A stretch of DNA of 64,000 nucleotides from Aliitabrizicola sp041905595 (GCA_041905595.1 JAYRKT010000012.1:46543-110542); one strand, 5' to 3'. Counted from the first letter of the stretch, positions 19,057 to 26,734 are shown. A program made the numbers and translations. The notes: generated by a model not told the origin, from the letters alone.

Positions 19057-19072
19057 ACACTAGATATAGTGT
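19057..19072 (+). promoter_or_regulatory. NrdR-type box overlapping the candidate nrdJ -10 region
   Basis: ACACTAGATATAGTGT matches the 16-bp NrdR consensus ACACWATATATWGTGT at all but the central positions. The TAGATA/TATAGT bases within it can serve as a -10 element, with TTGACG at 19036-19041 as a widely spaced -35. NrdR is the ATP/dATP-sensing repressor of ribonucleotide reductase genes. It usually binds two boxes; only one was found here. Confidence 0.65.
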
Positions 19073-19192
19073 TGGCCGGGAGGGACAGAGGAATAACCGC
19101 AAGGATGCATCCCAAGGGATGCACGTGGCTGGGGTGCAGGCGCATTCCGGGCCCGGTTTCTGTGTCTCTCTCGCCGCCGGGAAAGGACAACT

Positions 19193-19219
19193 GCCGGACG
19201 GGGGAAACACCCCGCCGGC
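19193..19219 (+). promoter_or_regulatory. Strong leader hairpin ahead of nrdJ
   Basis: GCCGG-A-CGGGG (19193-19203) pairs with CCCCGCCGGC (19210-19219), leaving one bulged A. The stem ends 24 nt before the nrdJ ATG and so could influence ribosome access. A smaller hairpin, TGCATCCC/GGGATGCA, lies at 19106-19123. Confidence 0.4.
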
Positions 19220-19243
19220 CACAAAACGGGAGCACGGGGCAGC

Positions 19244-22200
19244 ATGAAGATCGAGCGCAGATTCACCACAGCCGAGACCGGCGCCTATGGCGCGCTGGCC
19301 TTCACCACCACCACCTCCGAGATCCGCAATCCGGACGGCAAGATCGTGTTCCGCAACGAGTCGGTCGAAGTGCCCGAGGGCTGGAGCCAGGTCGCGTCCG
19401 ACGTGCTCGCGCAGAAGTATTTCCGCAAGGCGGGCGTTCCGGCGCGGATGAAGCGCGTGAAGGAAAAGGGCGTGCCGGAATTCCTGTGGCGCTCGGTCCC
19501 CGACGAGGAAGCGCTGGCGGAATTGCCCGCCGGTGAGCGTTTCGTGGGCGAGACTTCGGCCCGCCAGGTCTTCGATCGCCTTGCCGGCGCCTGGGCTTAT
19601 TGGGGCTGGAAGGGCGGCTACTTCTCGACCGAGGCCGATGCCCGAGCCTACCACGACGAAATGCGTTACATGCTAGCATGTCAGATGGCGGCACCCAATT
19701 CTCCTCAATGGTTTAACACCGGTCTGCACTGGGCTTACGGCATCGACGGCCCGTCGCAGGGGCACTTCTATGTCGACTACAAGAGCGGCAAACTGGTGAA
19801 GTCGGACTCTGCCTACGAGCATCCGCAACCCCATGCCTGCTTCATTCAGTCGGTCTCGGACGACCTCGTGAACGAGGGCGGGATCATGGATCTGTGGGTC
19901 CGCGAGGCACGGCTGTTCAAATACGGCTCGGGCACCGGCACCAACTTCTCGTCGCTGCGTGGCGAGGGCGAGAAACTGTCGGGCGGCGGCAAATCCTCGG
20001 GCCTGATGGGCTTCCTGAAGATCGGCGACCGGGCTGCGGGCGCGATCAAGTCGGGTGGCACCACCCGCCGGGCGGCCAAGATGGTGATCTGCGACATGGA
20101 TCACCCCGATATCGAGCAGTTCATCAACTGGAAGGTCATCGAGGAACAGAAGGTTGCCTCGCTGGTGGCCGGCTCGAAGATGCACGAGCAGAAGCTGAAC
20201 GAGATCTTCGCGGCGATCCGTGGTTTCGACGGCAGCGAAGCCGGTGCGACGGACCCGGCGGTGAACGGGGCGCTGAAGGCCGCCATCCGCTCGGCCAAGA
20301 AGGCGATGATCCCCGAGACCTACATCAACCGGGTTCTGCAATACGCCGCGCAAGGCTTTGGCAGCATTGAGTTTCCGACTTACGACACCGACTGGGATTC
20401 GGAAGCCTACATCACCGTTTCAGGCCAGAACTCCAACAACTCGGTCCGCGTCACCGATGCCTTCCTGAAGGCCGTCCGCGAGGATGCCCCCTGGGAACTG
20501 ATCCGCCGCACGGACGGCAAGGTCGCCAAGACCATCAAGGCGCGCGAGCTGTGGGACCAGATCGGCCATGCCGCCTGGGCCTGCGCCGATCCGGGCATCC
20601 AGTTCCACGATACCGTCAACGCCTGGCATACCTGCCCGGAGGATGGGCCGATCCGGGGCTCGAACCCCTGCTCGGAATACATGTTCCTCGATGATACGGC
20701 CTGCAACCTGGCCTCGATGAACCTGCTGACCTTCTACAGGGACGGCCGCTTCGACGCCGAGGGCTATGTCCATGCAACGCGGCTCTGGACGGTGACGCTG
20801 GAAATCTCGGTGATGATGGCGCAGTTCCCGTCGAAGGAAATCGCGCAACTCTCCTATGATTTCCGTACTTTGGGTCTTGGCTACGCCAATATCGGCGGCC
20901 TCCTGATGAACATGGGCCTCGGCTATGACTCGAAAGAGGGCCGGGCGCTTTGCGGTGCGCTGACAGCGATCATGACCGGCGTTACCTATGCGACCTCGGC
21001 CGAGATGGCTGGTGAGCTTGGGCCGTTCCCGGGCTATGCCCGCAACGCCCAGCACATGCTCCGCGTCATCCGCAACCATCGCCGCGCTGCGTTTTCCGAA
21101 ACGACCGGTTATGAATCGGTCAACGTCGCCCCGGTCGCGCTTGATGCTGAAGGCTGCCCGGATGTGACGCTCATCACGCTCGCCCGCCAGTCCTGGAACG
21201 AGGCGCTGCGGCTGGGTGAGATCCACGGCTACCGCAACGCCCAGACCACGGTGATCGCTCCGACTGGCACGATCGGCCTCGTCATGGACTGCGACACGAC
21301 CGGGATCGAGCCGGACTTCGCGCTGGTGAAGTTTAAGAAGCTGGCCGGTGGCGGTTACTTCAAGATCATCAACCAAAGCGTTCCGGCGGCTCTGGAAACT
21401 CTGGGCTACACCCCGGCCCAGATCGCCGAAATCGTGGCCTATGCCGTGGGTCACGGCAGCCTCGGCCAGGCGCCCGGCATCAACCATACGGCGCTGATCG
21501 GTCATGGCTTCGGCGCGGCGGAGATCGCCAAGATCGAGGCGGCGCTGCCGACGGCCTTCGACATCCGCTTTGTCTTCAACCAGTGGACGCTCGGTGAAGA
21601 GTTCTGTGCAGGAACGCTTGGTATCCCCGCGGAAAAGCTGGCAGATCCGACATTCGACCTTCTCGCGCATCTGGGCTTCACCAAGGCGCAGGTCGCCGCG
21701 GCCAATGACCATGTCTGCGGGACGATGACGCTGGAAGGCGCGCCGCATCTGAAGGTCGCGCATTACCCGGTGTTCGACTGCGCCAATATCTGCGGCAAGA
21801 AGGGCACGCGCTACCTCTCGGTGGAAAGCCACATCCACATGATGGCGGCGGCGCAGAGCTTTATCTCGGGTGCGATCTCGAAGACGATCAACATGCCGAA
21901 TAAGGCAACTATCGCCGATACTCTCGCGGCTTACGAGCTGTCGTGGAAGTTGGGTGTGAAGGCCAATGCGCTGTATCGCGATGGCTCGAAACTCAGCCAG
22001 CCGCTCGCGTCCGCTTTGGTCGAGGATGACGAGGAGGCCGAGGAAATCCTCGCCACCGGTACGCCGGCCGAGAAGGCCCAGGTCGTGGCCGAGAAGATCA
22101 TCGAGAAGGTCATCGTCAAGGAAATCGTCCGCAGCCACCGCGAGAAACTGCCCGAGCGTCGCAAGGGCTATACCCAGAAGGCGATCGTCGGTGGCCACAA

Positions 22201-22900
22201 GGTCTACCTGCGCACCGGTGAATATGGCGATGGCTCGCTTGGCGAGATCTTCATCGACATGCACAAGGAAGGCGCGGGCTTCCGGGCGATGATGAACAAC
22301 TTCGCAATCGCGGTGAGCGTCGGCCTGCAATACGGTGTTCCGCTTGAGGAATTCGTGGAAGCCTTCACCTTCACCCGCTTCGAGCCGGCTGGCATGGTGC
22401 AGGGCAATGACTCGATCAAGAACGCGACTTCGATCCTCGACTACATCTTCCGGGAACTGGCGGTCTCCTACCTCGACCGCACGGACCTGGCGCATGTGAA
22501 ACCGCAAGGCGCGGCCTTCGACGACCTCGGCCGCGGTGACGAGGAAGGCAAGCGCAACATCGGCGAGGTTAGCGAGTCCCAGGCGTCGAAATCGGTGGAA
22601 CTGCTGAAATCGATCAGCTCGACCGGCTACCTGCGCAAGCGTCTGCCGCAGGAACTGGTGGTGCTGCAGGGTGGGATCGCCGCCACCGCACTGTCGTCGG
22701 ACGGGACGCTGAGCTTCAGCGAGACGACGATCGGCGCGACGGCGCTTGCGACCGGAACGGTGTCGATGGACGCCCGGACCAAGGCCAAGATGCAGGGCTA
22801 CGAAGGTGATCCCTGCGGCGAATGCGGCAACTACACCCTGGTCCGCAACGGCACCTGCATGAAGTGCAACACCTGCGGCGGGACGAGCGGTTGCAGCTGA
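19244..22900 (+). CDS. nrdJ: Adenosylcobalamin-dependent (class II) ribonucleotide reductase
   Basis: NrdJ makes deoxyribonucleotides using a B12-derived radical, so it works with or without oxygen. The 1218 residues show the RNR core: GSNPCSEYMFLDDTACNLASMNL with the active-site Cys and PCSE motif, and PTGTIGLVMDCDTTGIEPDF. The C-terminus has a zinc-ribbon/redox tail, CGECGNYTLVRNGTCMKCNTCG ending GGTSGCS, of the kind found in the long alphaproteobacterial form. The ATG follows an ACGGGAGCACGGGG leader. It is monocistronic, with a strong terminator behind it. Confidence 0.97.
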   Translation: MKIERRFTTAETGAYGALAFTTTTSEIRNPDGKIVFRNESVEVPEGWSQVASDVLAQKYFRKAGVPARMKRVKEKGVPEFLWRSVPDEEALAELPAGERFVGETSARQVFDRLAGAWAYWGWKGGYFSTEADARAYHDEMRYMLACQMAAPNSPQWFNTGLHWAYGIDGPSQGHFYVDYKSGKLVKSDSAYEHPQPHACFIQSVSDDLVNEGGIMDLWVREARLFKYGSGTGTNFSSLRGEGEKLSGGGKSSGLMGFLKIGDRAAGAIKSGGTTRRAAKMVICDMDHPDIEQFINWKVIEEQKVASLVAGSKMHEQKLNEIFAAIRGFDGSEAGATDPAVNGALKAAIRSAKKAMIPETYINRVLQYAAQGFGSIEFPTYDTDWDSEAYITVSGQNSNNSVRVTDAFLKAVREDAPWELIRRTDGKVAKTIKARELWDQIGHAAWACADPGIQFHDTVNAWHTCPEDGPIRGSNPCSEYMFLDDTACNLASMNLLTFYRDGRFDAEGYVHATRLWTVTLEISVMMAQFPSKEIAQLSYDFRTLGLGYANIGGLLMNMGLGYDSKEGRALCGALTAIMTGVTYATSAEMAGELGPFPGYARNAQHMLRVIRNHRRAAFSETTGYESVNVAPVALDAEGCPDVTLITLARQSWNEALRLGEIHGYRNAQTTVIAPTGTIGLVMDCDTTGIEPDFALVKFKKLAGGGYFKIINQSVPAALETLGYTPAQIAEIVAYAVGHGSLGQAPGINHTALIGHGFGAAEIAKIEAALPTAFDIRFVFNQWTLGEEFCAGTLGIPAEKLADPTFDLLAHLGFTKAQVAAANDHVCGTMTLEGAPHLKVAHYPVFDCANICGKKGTRYLSVESHIHMMAAAQSFISGAISKTINMPNKATIADTLAAYELSWKLGVKANALYRDGSKLSQPLASALVEDDEEAEEILATGTPAEKAQVVAEKIIEKVIVKEIVRSHREKLPERRKGYTQKAIVGGHKVYLRTGEYGDGSLGEIFIDMHKEGAGFRAMMNNFAIAVSVGLQYGVPLEEFVEAFTFTRFEPAGMVQGNDSIKNATSILDYIFRELAVSYLDRTDLAHVKPQGAAFDDLGRGDEEGKRNIGEVSESQASKSVELLKSISSTGYLRKRLPQELVVLQGGIAATALSSDGTLSFSETTIGATALATGTVSMDARTKAKMQGYEGDPCGECGNYTLVRNGTCMKCNTCGGTSGCS

Positions 22901-22930
22901 TCTGATCCGAAGAGGTTAACCCGAGCGAAG

Positions 22931-22964
22931 GGCCCCCGCCACGTCTTGGCGGGGGCCATTTTCT
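22931..22964 (+). terminator. Rho-independent terminator of nrdJ
   Basis: A perfect 11-bp stem (GGCCCCCGCCA 22931-22941 with TGGCGGGGGCC 22947-22957) has a 5-nt loop and is followed by ATTTTCT. It lies 30 bp after the nrdJ stop and also separates nrdJ from the convergent buf operon. Confidence 0.9.
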
Positions 22965-22973
22965 CTGTTGCGT

Positions 22974-23441
22974 TCACATATCCCGCTGCCTGTCCCAGCC
23001 CAACCACCAGTCCAGCGACAGCCGGCCCGGGCCCTTGGCAATGAGGGCGAGGAAGCAGGCGGCCCAGAGGCCGTGGGTGGGCCAGGCGTCGGGATAGACG
23101 AAGACCTCGATCACCGTGGTCATGCCGAGAAGCGCCAGCGCCGAGAGGCGGGTGCAGAGGCCAAGGACCAACAGGATCGGGAAGAAATGCTCGGCGAAGG
23201 TCGCCATGATCGCCGCGACATGCGGAGGGATCAGCGGCAGGGCGTAGTCGTTTTCGAACAGGTACCAGGTACTGTCTGCGATCCACCAGCCCTCGACCTT
23301 GGTCTGGCCCGAGGCCCAGAAGATCGAGGCGGGGATGAGGCGGGCGAAGAGCGCCGGCACCTCCCAGGGCAGGCGGCCGAGAACCGCGTTGATCCTGCGC
23401 AGGAGGGGCGCGTGGCTCAGGCTCATGGTCATGTCAGACAT
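22974..23441 (-). CDS. bufD: DoxX-family membrane protein of the bufferin operon (BufD-like)
   Basis: A 155-residue DoxX-type membrane protein with four helices (for example PALFARLIPASIFWASG, IMATFAEHFFPILLVLGLC and LALLGMTTVIEVFVY). In bufferin loci a DoxX protein is the usual fourth gene; its role is not settled, with redox or respiratory-chain coupling often proposed. ATG 23441 lies inside the end of bufC (ATGTCTGA overlap), so translation is coupled. It is the last gene before the shared intergenic terminator with nrdJ. Confidence 0.85.
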   Translation of the reverse strand: MSDMTMSLSHAPLLRRINAVLGRLPWEVPALFARLIPASIFWASGQTKVEGWWIADSTWYLFENDYALPLIPPHVAAIMATFAEHFFPILLVLGLCTRLSALALLGMTTVIEVFVYPDAWPTHGLWAACFLALIAKGPGRLSLDWWLGWDRQRDM

Positions 23442-24198
23442 CAGTCGACTCCCGGGAGATGAGGGCGCCCGCAGCGGAGAGGCGCAGGATGAGGTGGGTC
23501 GGGTCGAAGCGGGGATCGGCGACACGGGCGGCTCCGGCGGCGCCAAGGAGGTGCCCGGTCTTGCCGAGGCCGGCGATGAAGAGCGACTCCGCTCGGGTCA
23601 GCCGCCAGATCTCGACATCGAGGAGGCGGTTGCGCAGGACGAGCGCGATCTCTTCCTGCAACGGGTTGATCTCACCCGGCGCGGCGCCGGGCTGATGCGC
23701 GGCCCAGATCGTCACGAAGGCATGGCGGGCGCGCAGAAGCTGGACCGAGGGGTGGAGGGCGACGCAGGCGATGTCGGCCCCGGTGGCGGCGCGGGCCAGC
23801 GCCTCGCCCGTCAGGGGCGGCGGGTCGGCGGCGTGGTAGGCGATGCCGCGCGCATATTCGAGCCGGGCGACATCGGCGAGGTAGGGCAGGCCGGCCGCCG
23901 GGGGAAAGCCGCGCAGGAAGCCGGGGAAATCCTCGCCCCAGAGCATCAGGACCGGATTTGTCGGCTTGTGCTGTGCGATGAAAAGGCGCGCCGTCGCGCG
24001 GAAGAAGTCGTCTCCGACCAGCGCCTTGACCACCGGAAACCGGGTGGCCAGCGCCTCGATCAGGCCGTGGGTGACATTGTTGCGGTAGACGGCGAAGCGG
24101 CGGTCGATTTCGGCCGGGAGCGCCTTGGCCCCGGGGGGAAGCGTGCCGGTCGCAAGTCCGTCGCGGAAGGCGGCGATCAGGTCAGGATGCGAGTGCAT
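23434..24198 (-). CDS. bufC: DUF2063 (HvfC/BufC-like) partner protein of the MNIO enzyme
   Basis: A 254-residue protein with the N-terminal DUF2063 pattern (LPAEIDRRFAVYRNNVTHGLIEALATRFPVV, described here as one helical block at about residues 28-57, followed by AQHKPTNPVLMLWGEDFPGFL). In bufferin and related RiPP systems this family binds the precursor and delivers it to the DUF692 enzyme. The ATG overlaps the end of bufB by 17 nt, and its own 3' end overlaps bufD, giving a tightly coupled B-C-D unit. Confidence 0.9.
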   Translation of the reverse strand: MHSHPDLIAAFRDGLATGTLPPGAKALPAEIDRRFAVYRNNVTHGLIEALATRFPVVKALVGDDFFRATARLFIAQHKPTNPVLMLWGEDFPGFLRGFPPAAGLPYLADVARLEYARGIAYHAADPPPLTGEALARAATGADIACVALHPSVQLLRARHAFVTIWAAHQPGAAPGEINPLQEEIALVLRNRLLDVEIWRLTRAESLFIAGLGKTGHLLGAAGAARVADPRFDPTHLILRLSAAGALISRESTDV

Positions 24199-25045
24199 GG
24201 CGGCTCCGCCCAGTCATGGTTTGGTCGATCAGGGATTGCGCGGCGCGGGCTTCGGAGAGAAGCACCGGGAAATCGGGCAGGTCGTTGTCCCATTCGATGA
24301 GGACAGGCAGCGGGCCGGTGCGGTCGAGCACCTCGGCAAACAGCGCCCAGACCGGATCGGCCACGGGCGAGCCGTGGGCGTCGATCAGCAGGGAGCCGGT
24401 CGGCAAGAGTTCGGCATCATGGCCGCCGAGGTGGATCTCGCCCACCAGGTGCAGCGGAAAGTCTGCGAGGTAAGCGCGCGGGTCTTCGCGGCGGTTGGTG
24501 CAGGCGACGAAGACGTTGTTAATGTCAAGGAGCAGCCCGCAGCCGGTGCGGCGGGCGATCTCGCGCAGGAAGTCGGTCTCGGCCCATGTCGACTGGGAGA
24601 ATTCGAGGTAGGTCGAAGGGTTTTCCAGCAGCATCCGGCGACCGAGCGCCTGCTGCACCTCGTCGATATGGGCAGAGACGAGCGCAAGGGTCTCGTCGGT
24701 ATAGGGCAGGGGCAGCAGGTCGTTCAGGAACTCGCCGCCATGGCTCGACCAGGCGAGATGCTCGGAAAAGCTTTCGGGCTGATAGCGGTCGATGAGACGG
24801 CGCAGGCGGGCGAGGTGGTCGCAGTCGAGCGGGTCGGCCCCGCCGATCGACAGGCCCACGCCATGCAGCGACAGCGCGTAATCGGCGCGGAGCGCTGCAA
24901 GCTGGGCATGGGGGCGGCCGCCATCGCCCATGTAATTCTCGGCATGGACCTCGAAGAAGCCGAGGGAGGGGCGCGTCTGTTGGATCGTGGCGAAATGCTC
25001 GGGCTTGAAGCCGAGGCCGGCGGCGGCGGACAGGGGGCTGGGCAT
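24182..25045 (-). CDS. bufB: DUF692 multinuclear non-haem iron oxidase (MNIO), BufB-like
   Basis: This 287-residue enzyme is a TIM-barrel member of DUF692. It opens with GLGFKPEHF and GFFEVHAENYMGDGG, then YALSLHGVGLSIGG, FSEHLAWSSHGGEFLNDLLPLPYT, LLENPSTYLEF, LLLDINNVFV and GEIHLGGHD, supplying the His/Glu/Asp ligands expected for the di- or tri-iron site. In bufferin pathways the MNIO converts cysteines of the precursor to 5-thiooxazole groups that bind copper. It follows bufA by 63 bp, with a stem-loop in the gap, and precedes bufC with overlap. Confidence 0.93.
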   Translation of the reverse strand: MPSPLSAAAGLGFKPEHFATIQQTRPSLGFFEVHAENYMGDGGRPHAQLAALRADYALSLHGVGLSIGGADPLDCDHLARLRRLIDRYQPESFSEHLAWSSHGGEFLNDLLPLPYTDETLALVSAHIDEVQQALGRRMLLENPSTYLEFSQSTWAETDFLREIARRTGCGLLLDINNVFVACTNRREDPRAYLADFPLHLVGEIHLGGHDAELLPTGSLLIDAHGSPVADPVWALFAEVLDRTGPLPVLIEWDNDLPDFPVLLSEARAAQSLIDQTMTGRSRHALAS

Positions 25046-25071
25046 CAGGGATCTCGCGCTGGAGGGGGTAT

Positions 25072-25099
25072 GCGCGGGCGACCGGTGGATCGCCCGCGC
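25072..25099 (-). promoter_or_regulatory. Stem-loop between bufA and bufB
   Basis: GCGCGGGCGA (25072-25081) and TCGCCCGCGC (25090-25099) form a perfect 10-bp stem with an 8-nt loop in the 63-bp bufA-bufB gap. There is no T-run, so it is more likely a mRNA processing or stabilising element that lets the precursor be made in excess of the enzymes. Confidence 0.55.
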
Positions 25100-25108
25100 C
25101 GGTCCGGA

Positions 25109-25387
25109 TCAGGACTTGATCGGCTCGAGTGAGCCCATGCCGGTCGGCGTCTTCATGGTGGCGCAGGTGCCGGCGGGGACGTATTTCCAGTGCGCGCCGT
25201 CGTAGTCGACCTTCGAGGTGCCCGCGCAGGTCGTGCCGGCGCCGGCGGCGCAATCATTCTGGCCGGCCAGCGCGACGCCGTAGCATTTTTCCATCTTCAT
25301 GTCGTCGGCATGGGCCGCGCCGGCGGCCGCGGTCAGCGCGGCGGCGAGCGAGGCAGTCAGGCCAAGGGCGGTGGGCATATGGGTCAT
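25109..25387 (-). CDS. bufA: Bufferin precursor peptide (DUF2282, BufA1-like)
   Basis: A 92-residue secreted precursor. Residues 1-27 form a Sec signal peptide ending AGAAHA. The core then has four cysteines (C35, C46, C54, C75) in the DUF2282 pattern EKCYGVALAGQNDCAAG, TTCAGTSK, and HWKYVPAGTCATM. In the Caulobacter bufferin work the MNIO modifies central cysteines of such peptides, and the exported product sequesters copper. ATG 25387 has GGAG 8 nt upstream; a second ATG three codons on is possible. It is first in bufA-bufB-bufC-bufD and divergent from the SigF-type sigma gene. Family assignment is strong; the metal and the modified residues are inferred. Confidence 0.92.
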   Translation of the reverse strand: MTHMPTALGLTASLAAALTAAAGAAHADDMKMEKCYGVALAGQNDCAAGAGTTCAGTSKVDYDGAHWKYVPAGTCATMKTPTGMGSLEPIKS

Positions 25388-25414
25388 CTCTGTCTCCAGA
25401 TCCTTCGTGTCAGG

Positions 25415-25433
25415 GGAACCGACCACCGGTTCC
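25415..25433 (-). promoter_or_regulatory. 5' leader hairpin of the buf mRNA
   Basis: GGAACCG (25415-25421) and CGGTTCC (25427-25433) pair around ACCAC. If transcription starts a few bases after the -10 at 25445-25448, this hairpin sits at the very 5' end of the bufA message, where such structures protect mRNA from decay. Confidence 0.4.
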
Positions 25434-25444
25434 TGCATGGACCG

Positions 25445-25470
25445 TTCGGGGCCTTCCGGCCGGCCGTTAC
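25445..25470 (-). promoter_or_regulatory. SigF-type ECF promoter for the buf operon
   Basis: On the minus strand GTAACG (25470-25465) and CGAA (25448-25445) are separated by exactly 16 bp. I recall GTAACC-N16-CGAA as the promoter of Caulobacter SigF-dependent operons, which include DUF2282-DUF692-DUF2063 genes. The bufA start is 58 bp downstream. Confidence 0.75.
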
Positions 25471-25527
25471 GCCGCTCACGGTTTGGTGTTCGAAATCGGC
25501 ATTTTTCCCTGTATCGAGGGAAAGGCT

Positions 25528-25552
25528 GTAACAATTGCCGCGCGGCCGCGAA
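25528..25552 (+). promoter_or_regulatory. SigF-type autoregulatory promoter for the sigma factor gene
   Basis: GTAACA (25528-25533) and CGAA (25549-25552) are spaced by 15 bp, one shorter than in the buf promoter. It points at the sigma gene, whose ATG is only 14 bp past the -10, leaving almost no 5' leader. This suggests positive autoregulation. Confidence 0.6.
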
Positions 25553-25565
25553 TGGACAAACGGAC

Positions 25566-26111
25566 ATGACCGAGAGTGACGCAGACTGGTCCGCGCTGAT
25601 GCGTGCGGCCAATGGCGGCGATACGCGCGCCTATGGCCGTCTGCTGCGTCTGGTCACGCCGGTCTTGCGCGGGATCGTTCGTGCGCGCGGACGCGCCTTT
25701 TCCCCCGAGGCGCAGGAGGACATTGTGCAGGACGTTCTGCTTGCCATCCATCTCAAGCGTCACACCTGGCGCGAGGATAGCCCGGTGAAGCCCTGGCTCT
25801 ACGCCATTGCGCGATACAAGGTGATCGACGCGTTCCGCGCGCGCGGCCAGCATGTCCAGGTGCCGATCGAGGATTTTGCCGATGTCCTTCCGGCAGAGCC
25901 GCAGGCCGATCCGACCGAACGCAGTGACGCGCTCAAGATCCTTGGCCAGCTTGATCCGCGCTCGGCCGAATTGCTGAAGGCCGTAAGCCTTGACGGAGCG
26001 GACCCGGCCGAGACCGGGCGGCGGCTGGGCCTGTCGGAGGGGGCGATGCGGGTGGCTTTGCACCGGGCCTTGAAACGTCTGGCCGAGTTGCGCGAAAGGC
26101 AGGTGTCATGA
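25566..26111 (+). CDS. sigF: ECF RNA polymerase sigma factor, SigF type
   Basis: A 181-residue ECF sigma factor. Region 2 is seen in AQEDIVQDVLLAIHLKRHTW and VKPWLYAIARYKVIDAFRARG (about residues 55-100), and region 4 in ELLKAVSLDGADPAETGRRLGLSEGAMRVALHRALKRL, here summarised as helix-turn-helix at about 137-172. Together with the overlapping downstream DUF1109 gene it matches the SigF-NrsF pair of Caulobacter, which answers heavy-metal stress. ATG 25566 lacks a clear Shine-Dalgarno and lies close to the predicted transcription start, so it may be read as a near-leaderless mRNA. Confidence 0.92.
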   Translation: MTESDADWSALMRAANGGDTRAYGRLLRLVTPVLRGIVRARGRAFSPEAQEDIVQDVLLAIHLKRHTWREDSPVKPWLYAIARYKVIDAFRARGQHVQVPIEDFADVLPAEPQADPTERSDALKILGQLDPRSAELLKAVSLDGADPAETGRRLGLSEGAMRVALHRALKRLAELRERQVS

Positions 26112-26734
26112 GGACCGACGATCTGATCCGCGCTCTCGCCGCCGACGAGGTTAAGCCCACCTCTGTCGGTGCGCGGCTTGCGTTGCTGCCGCTGGCGCTT
26201 TTGCTGGCGGGCGGCGCGCTTCTTGGGATCATCGGTATCCGGCCCGATCTGGCGGCGGCGCTCGTAGCGCCGGTCACCGCCTTGAAGAACTTGCTTCCCC
26301 TGGCCCTGGGCCTTGCCGCGCTGTCGCTGGCTGTCCGGCTGACCCGGCCGGACGCGACGGCGCCGGTAGCGGCACTGATCGTCTTCCCGCTGGTGGCGCT
26401 GGCGCTCTTTGTCTACGGGCTTAGCCAGATGCCGATGACGGACTGGGGGCGTGGGCTGATGGGGCAGTCGGCGGCCTTCTGCGTGCCGGCAATCGTGCTG
26501 ACCGCGCTTCTGCCGCTTGGGGCGGCGATGCGGGCAATGCGGTCCGGGGCCAGCACCGACCCCGGGCGGAGCGGGGCCCTGACCGGGCTTGCCTGCGGCG
26601 CGCTCGCGACCGCGATCTATGCGCTCCATTGCAACGAGGACAATCCGTTGTTCTTCGTGACCTGGTATGGGCTTGCCATCCTGATCGTCGCGGGAATTGG
26701 CGCGGTGCTGGGTCGGCGGCTGTTGCGCTGGTGA
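26108..26734 (+). CDS. nrsF: NrsF-type membrane anti-sigma factor (DUF1109)
   Basis: A 208-residue membrane protein with six predicted helices and a short N-terminal cytosolic segment (MRTDDLIRALAADEVKP) that should hold the sigma factor. Two cysteines, C125 (SAAFCVPAIV) and C175 (ALHCNEDNP), are 50 residues apart, the same spacing I recall for the two essential cysteines of Caulobacter NrsF (131 and 181). Metal binding or oxidation there would release SigF. A third Cys is at 163. The ATG overlaps the sigma stop (ATGA), so the two are made together. Confidence 0.92.
   Translation: MRTDDLIRALAADEVKPTSVGARLALLPLALLLAGGALLGIIGIRPDLAAALVAPVTALKNLLPLALGLAALSLAVRLTRPDATAPVAALIVFPLVALALFVYGLSQMPMTDWGRGLMGQSAAFCVPAIVLTALLPLGAAMRAMRSGASTDPGRSGALTGLACGALATAIYALHCNEDNPLFFVTWYGLAILIVAGIGAVLGRRLLRW

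Larger units (their letters stand above)
18758..19243 (+). promoter_or_regulatory. Long regulatory leader region of nrdJ
   Basis: These 486 bp hold no convincing gene. They contain a perfect 10-bp inverted repeat (18919-18928 with 18950-18959), an NrdR-type box at 19057-19072, and then a GC-rich leader of about 170 nt with hairpins at 19106-19123 and 19193-19219 just ahead of the nrdJ start. No cobalamin-riboswitch core (B12 box) could be found despite the B12 dependence of NrdJ. Confidence 0.6.

Noticed and set aside
19073..19243. Cobalamin riboswitch ahead of nrdJ
   Set aside because: Expected from B12 dependence, but the conserved B12 box and the upstream core could not be found; only generic hairpins are present.
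20420..22507. A 695-codon minus-strand frame inside nrdJ
   Set aside because: It lies wholly inside a full-length conserved gene and reads like antisense translation, with no start-site signals.
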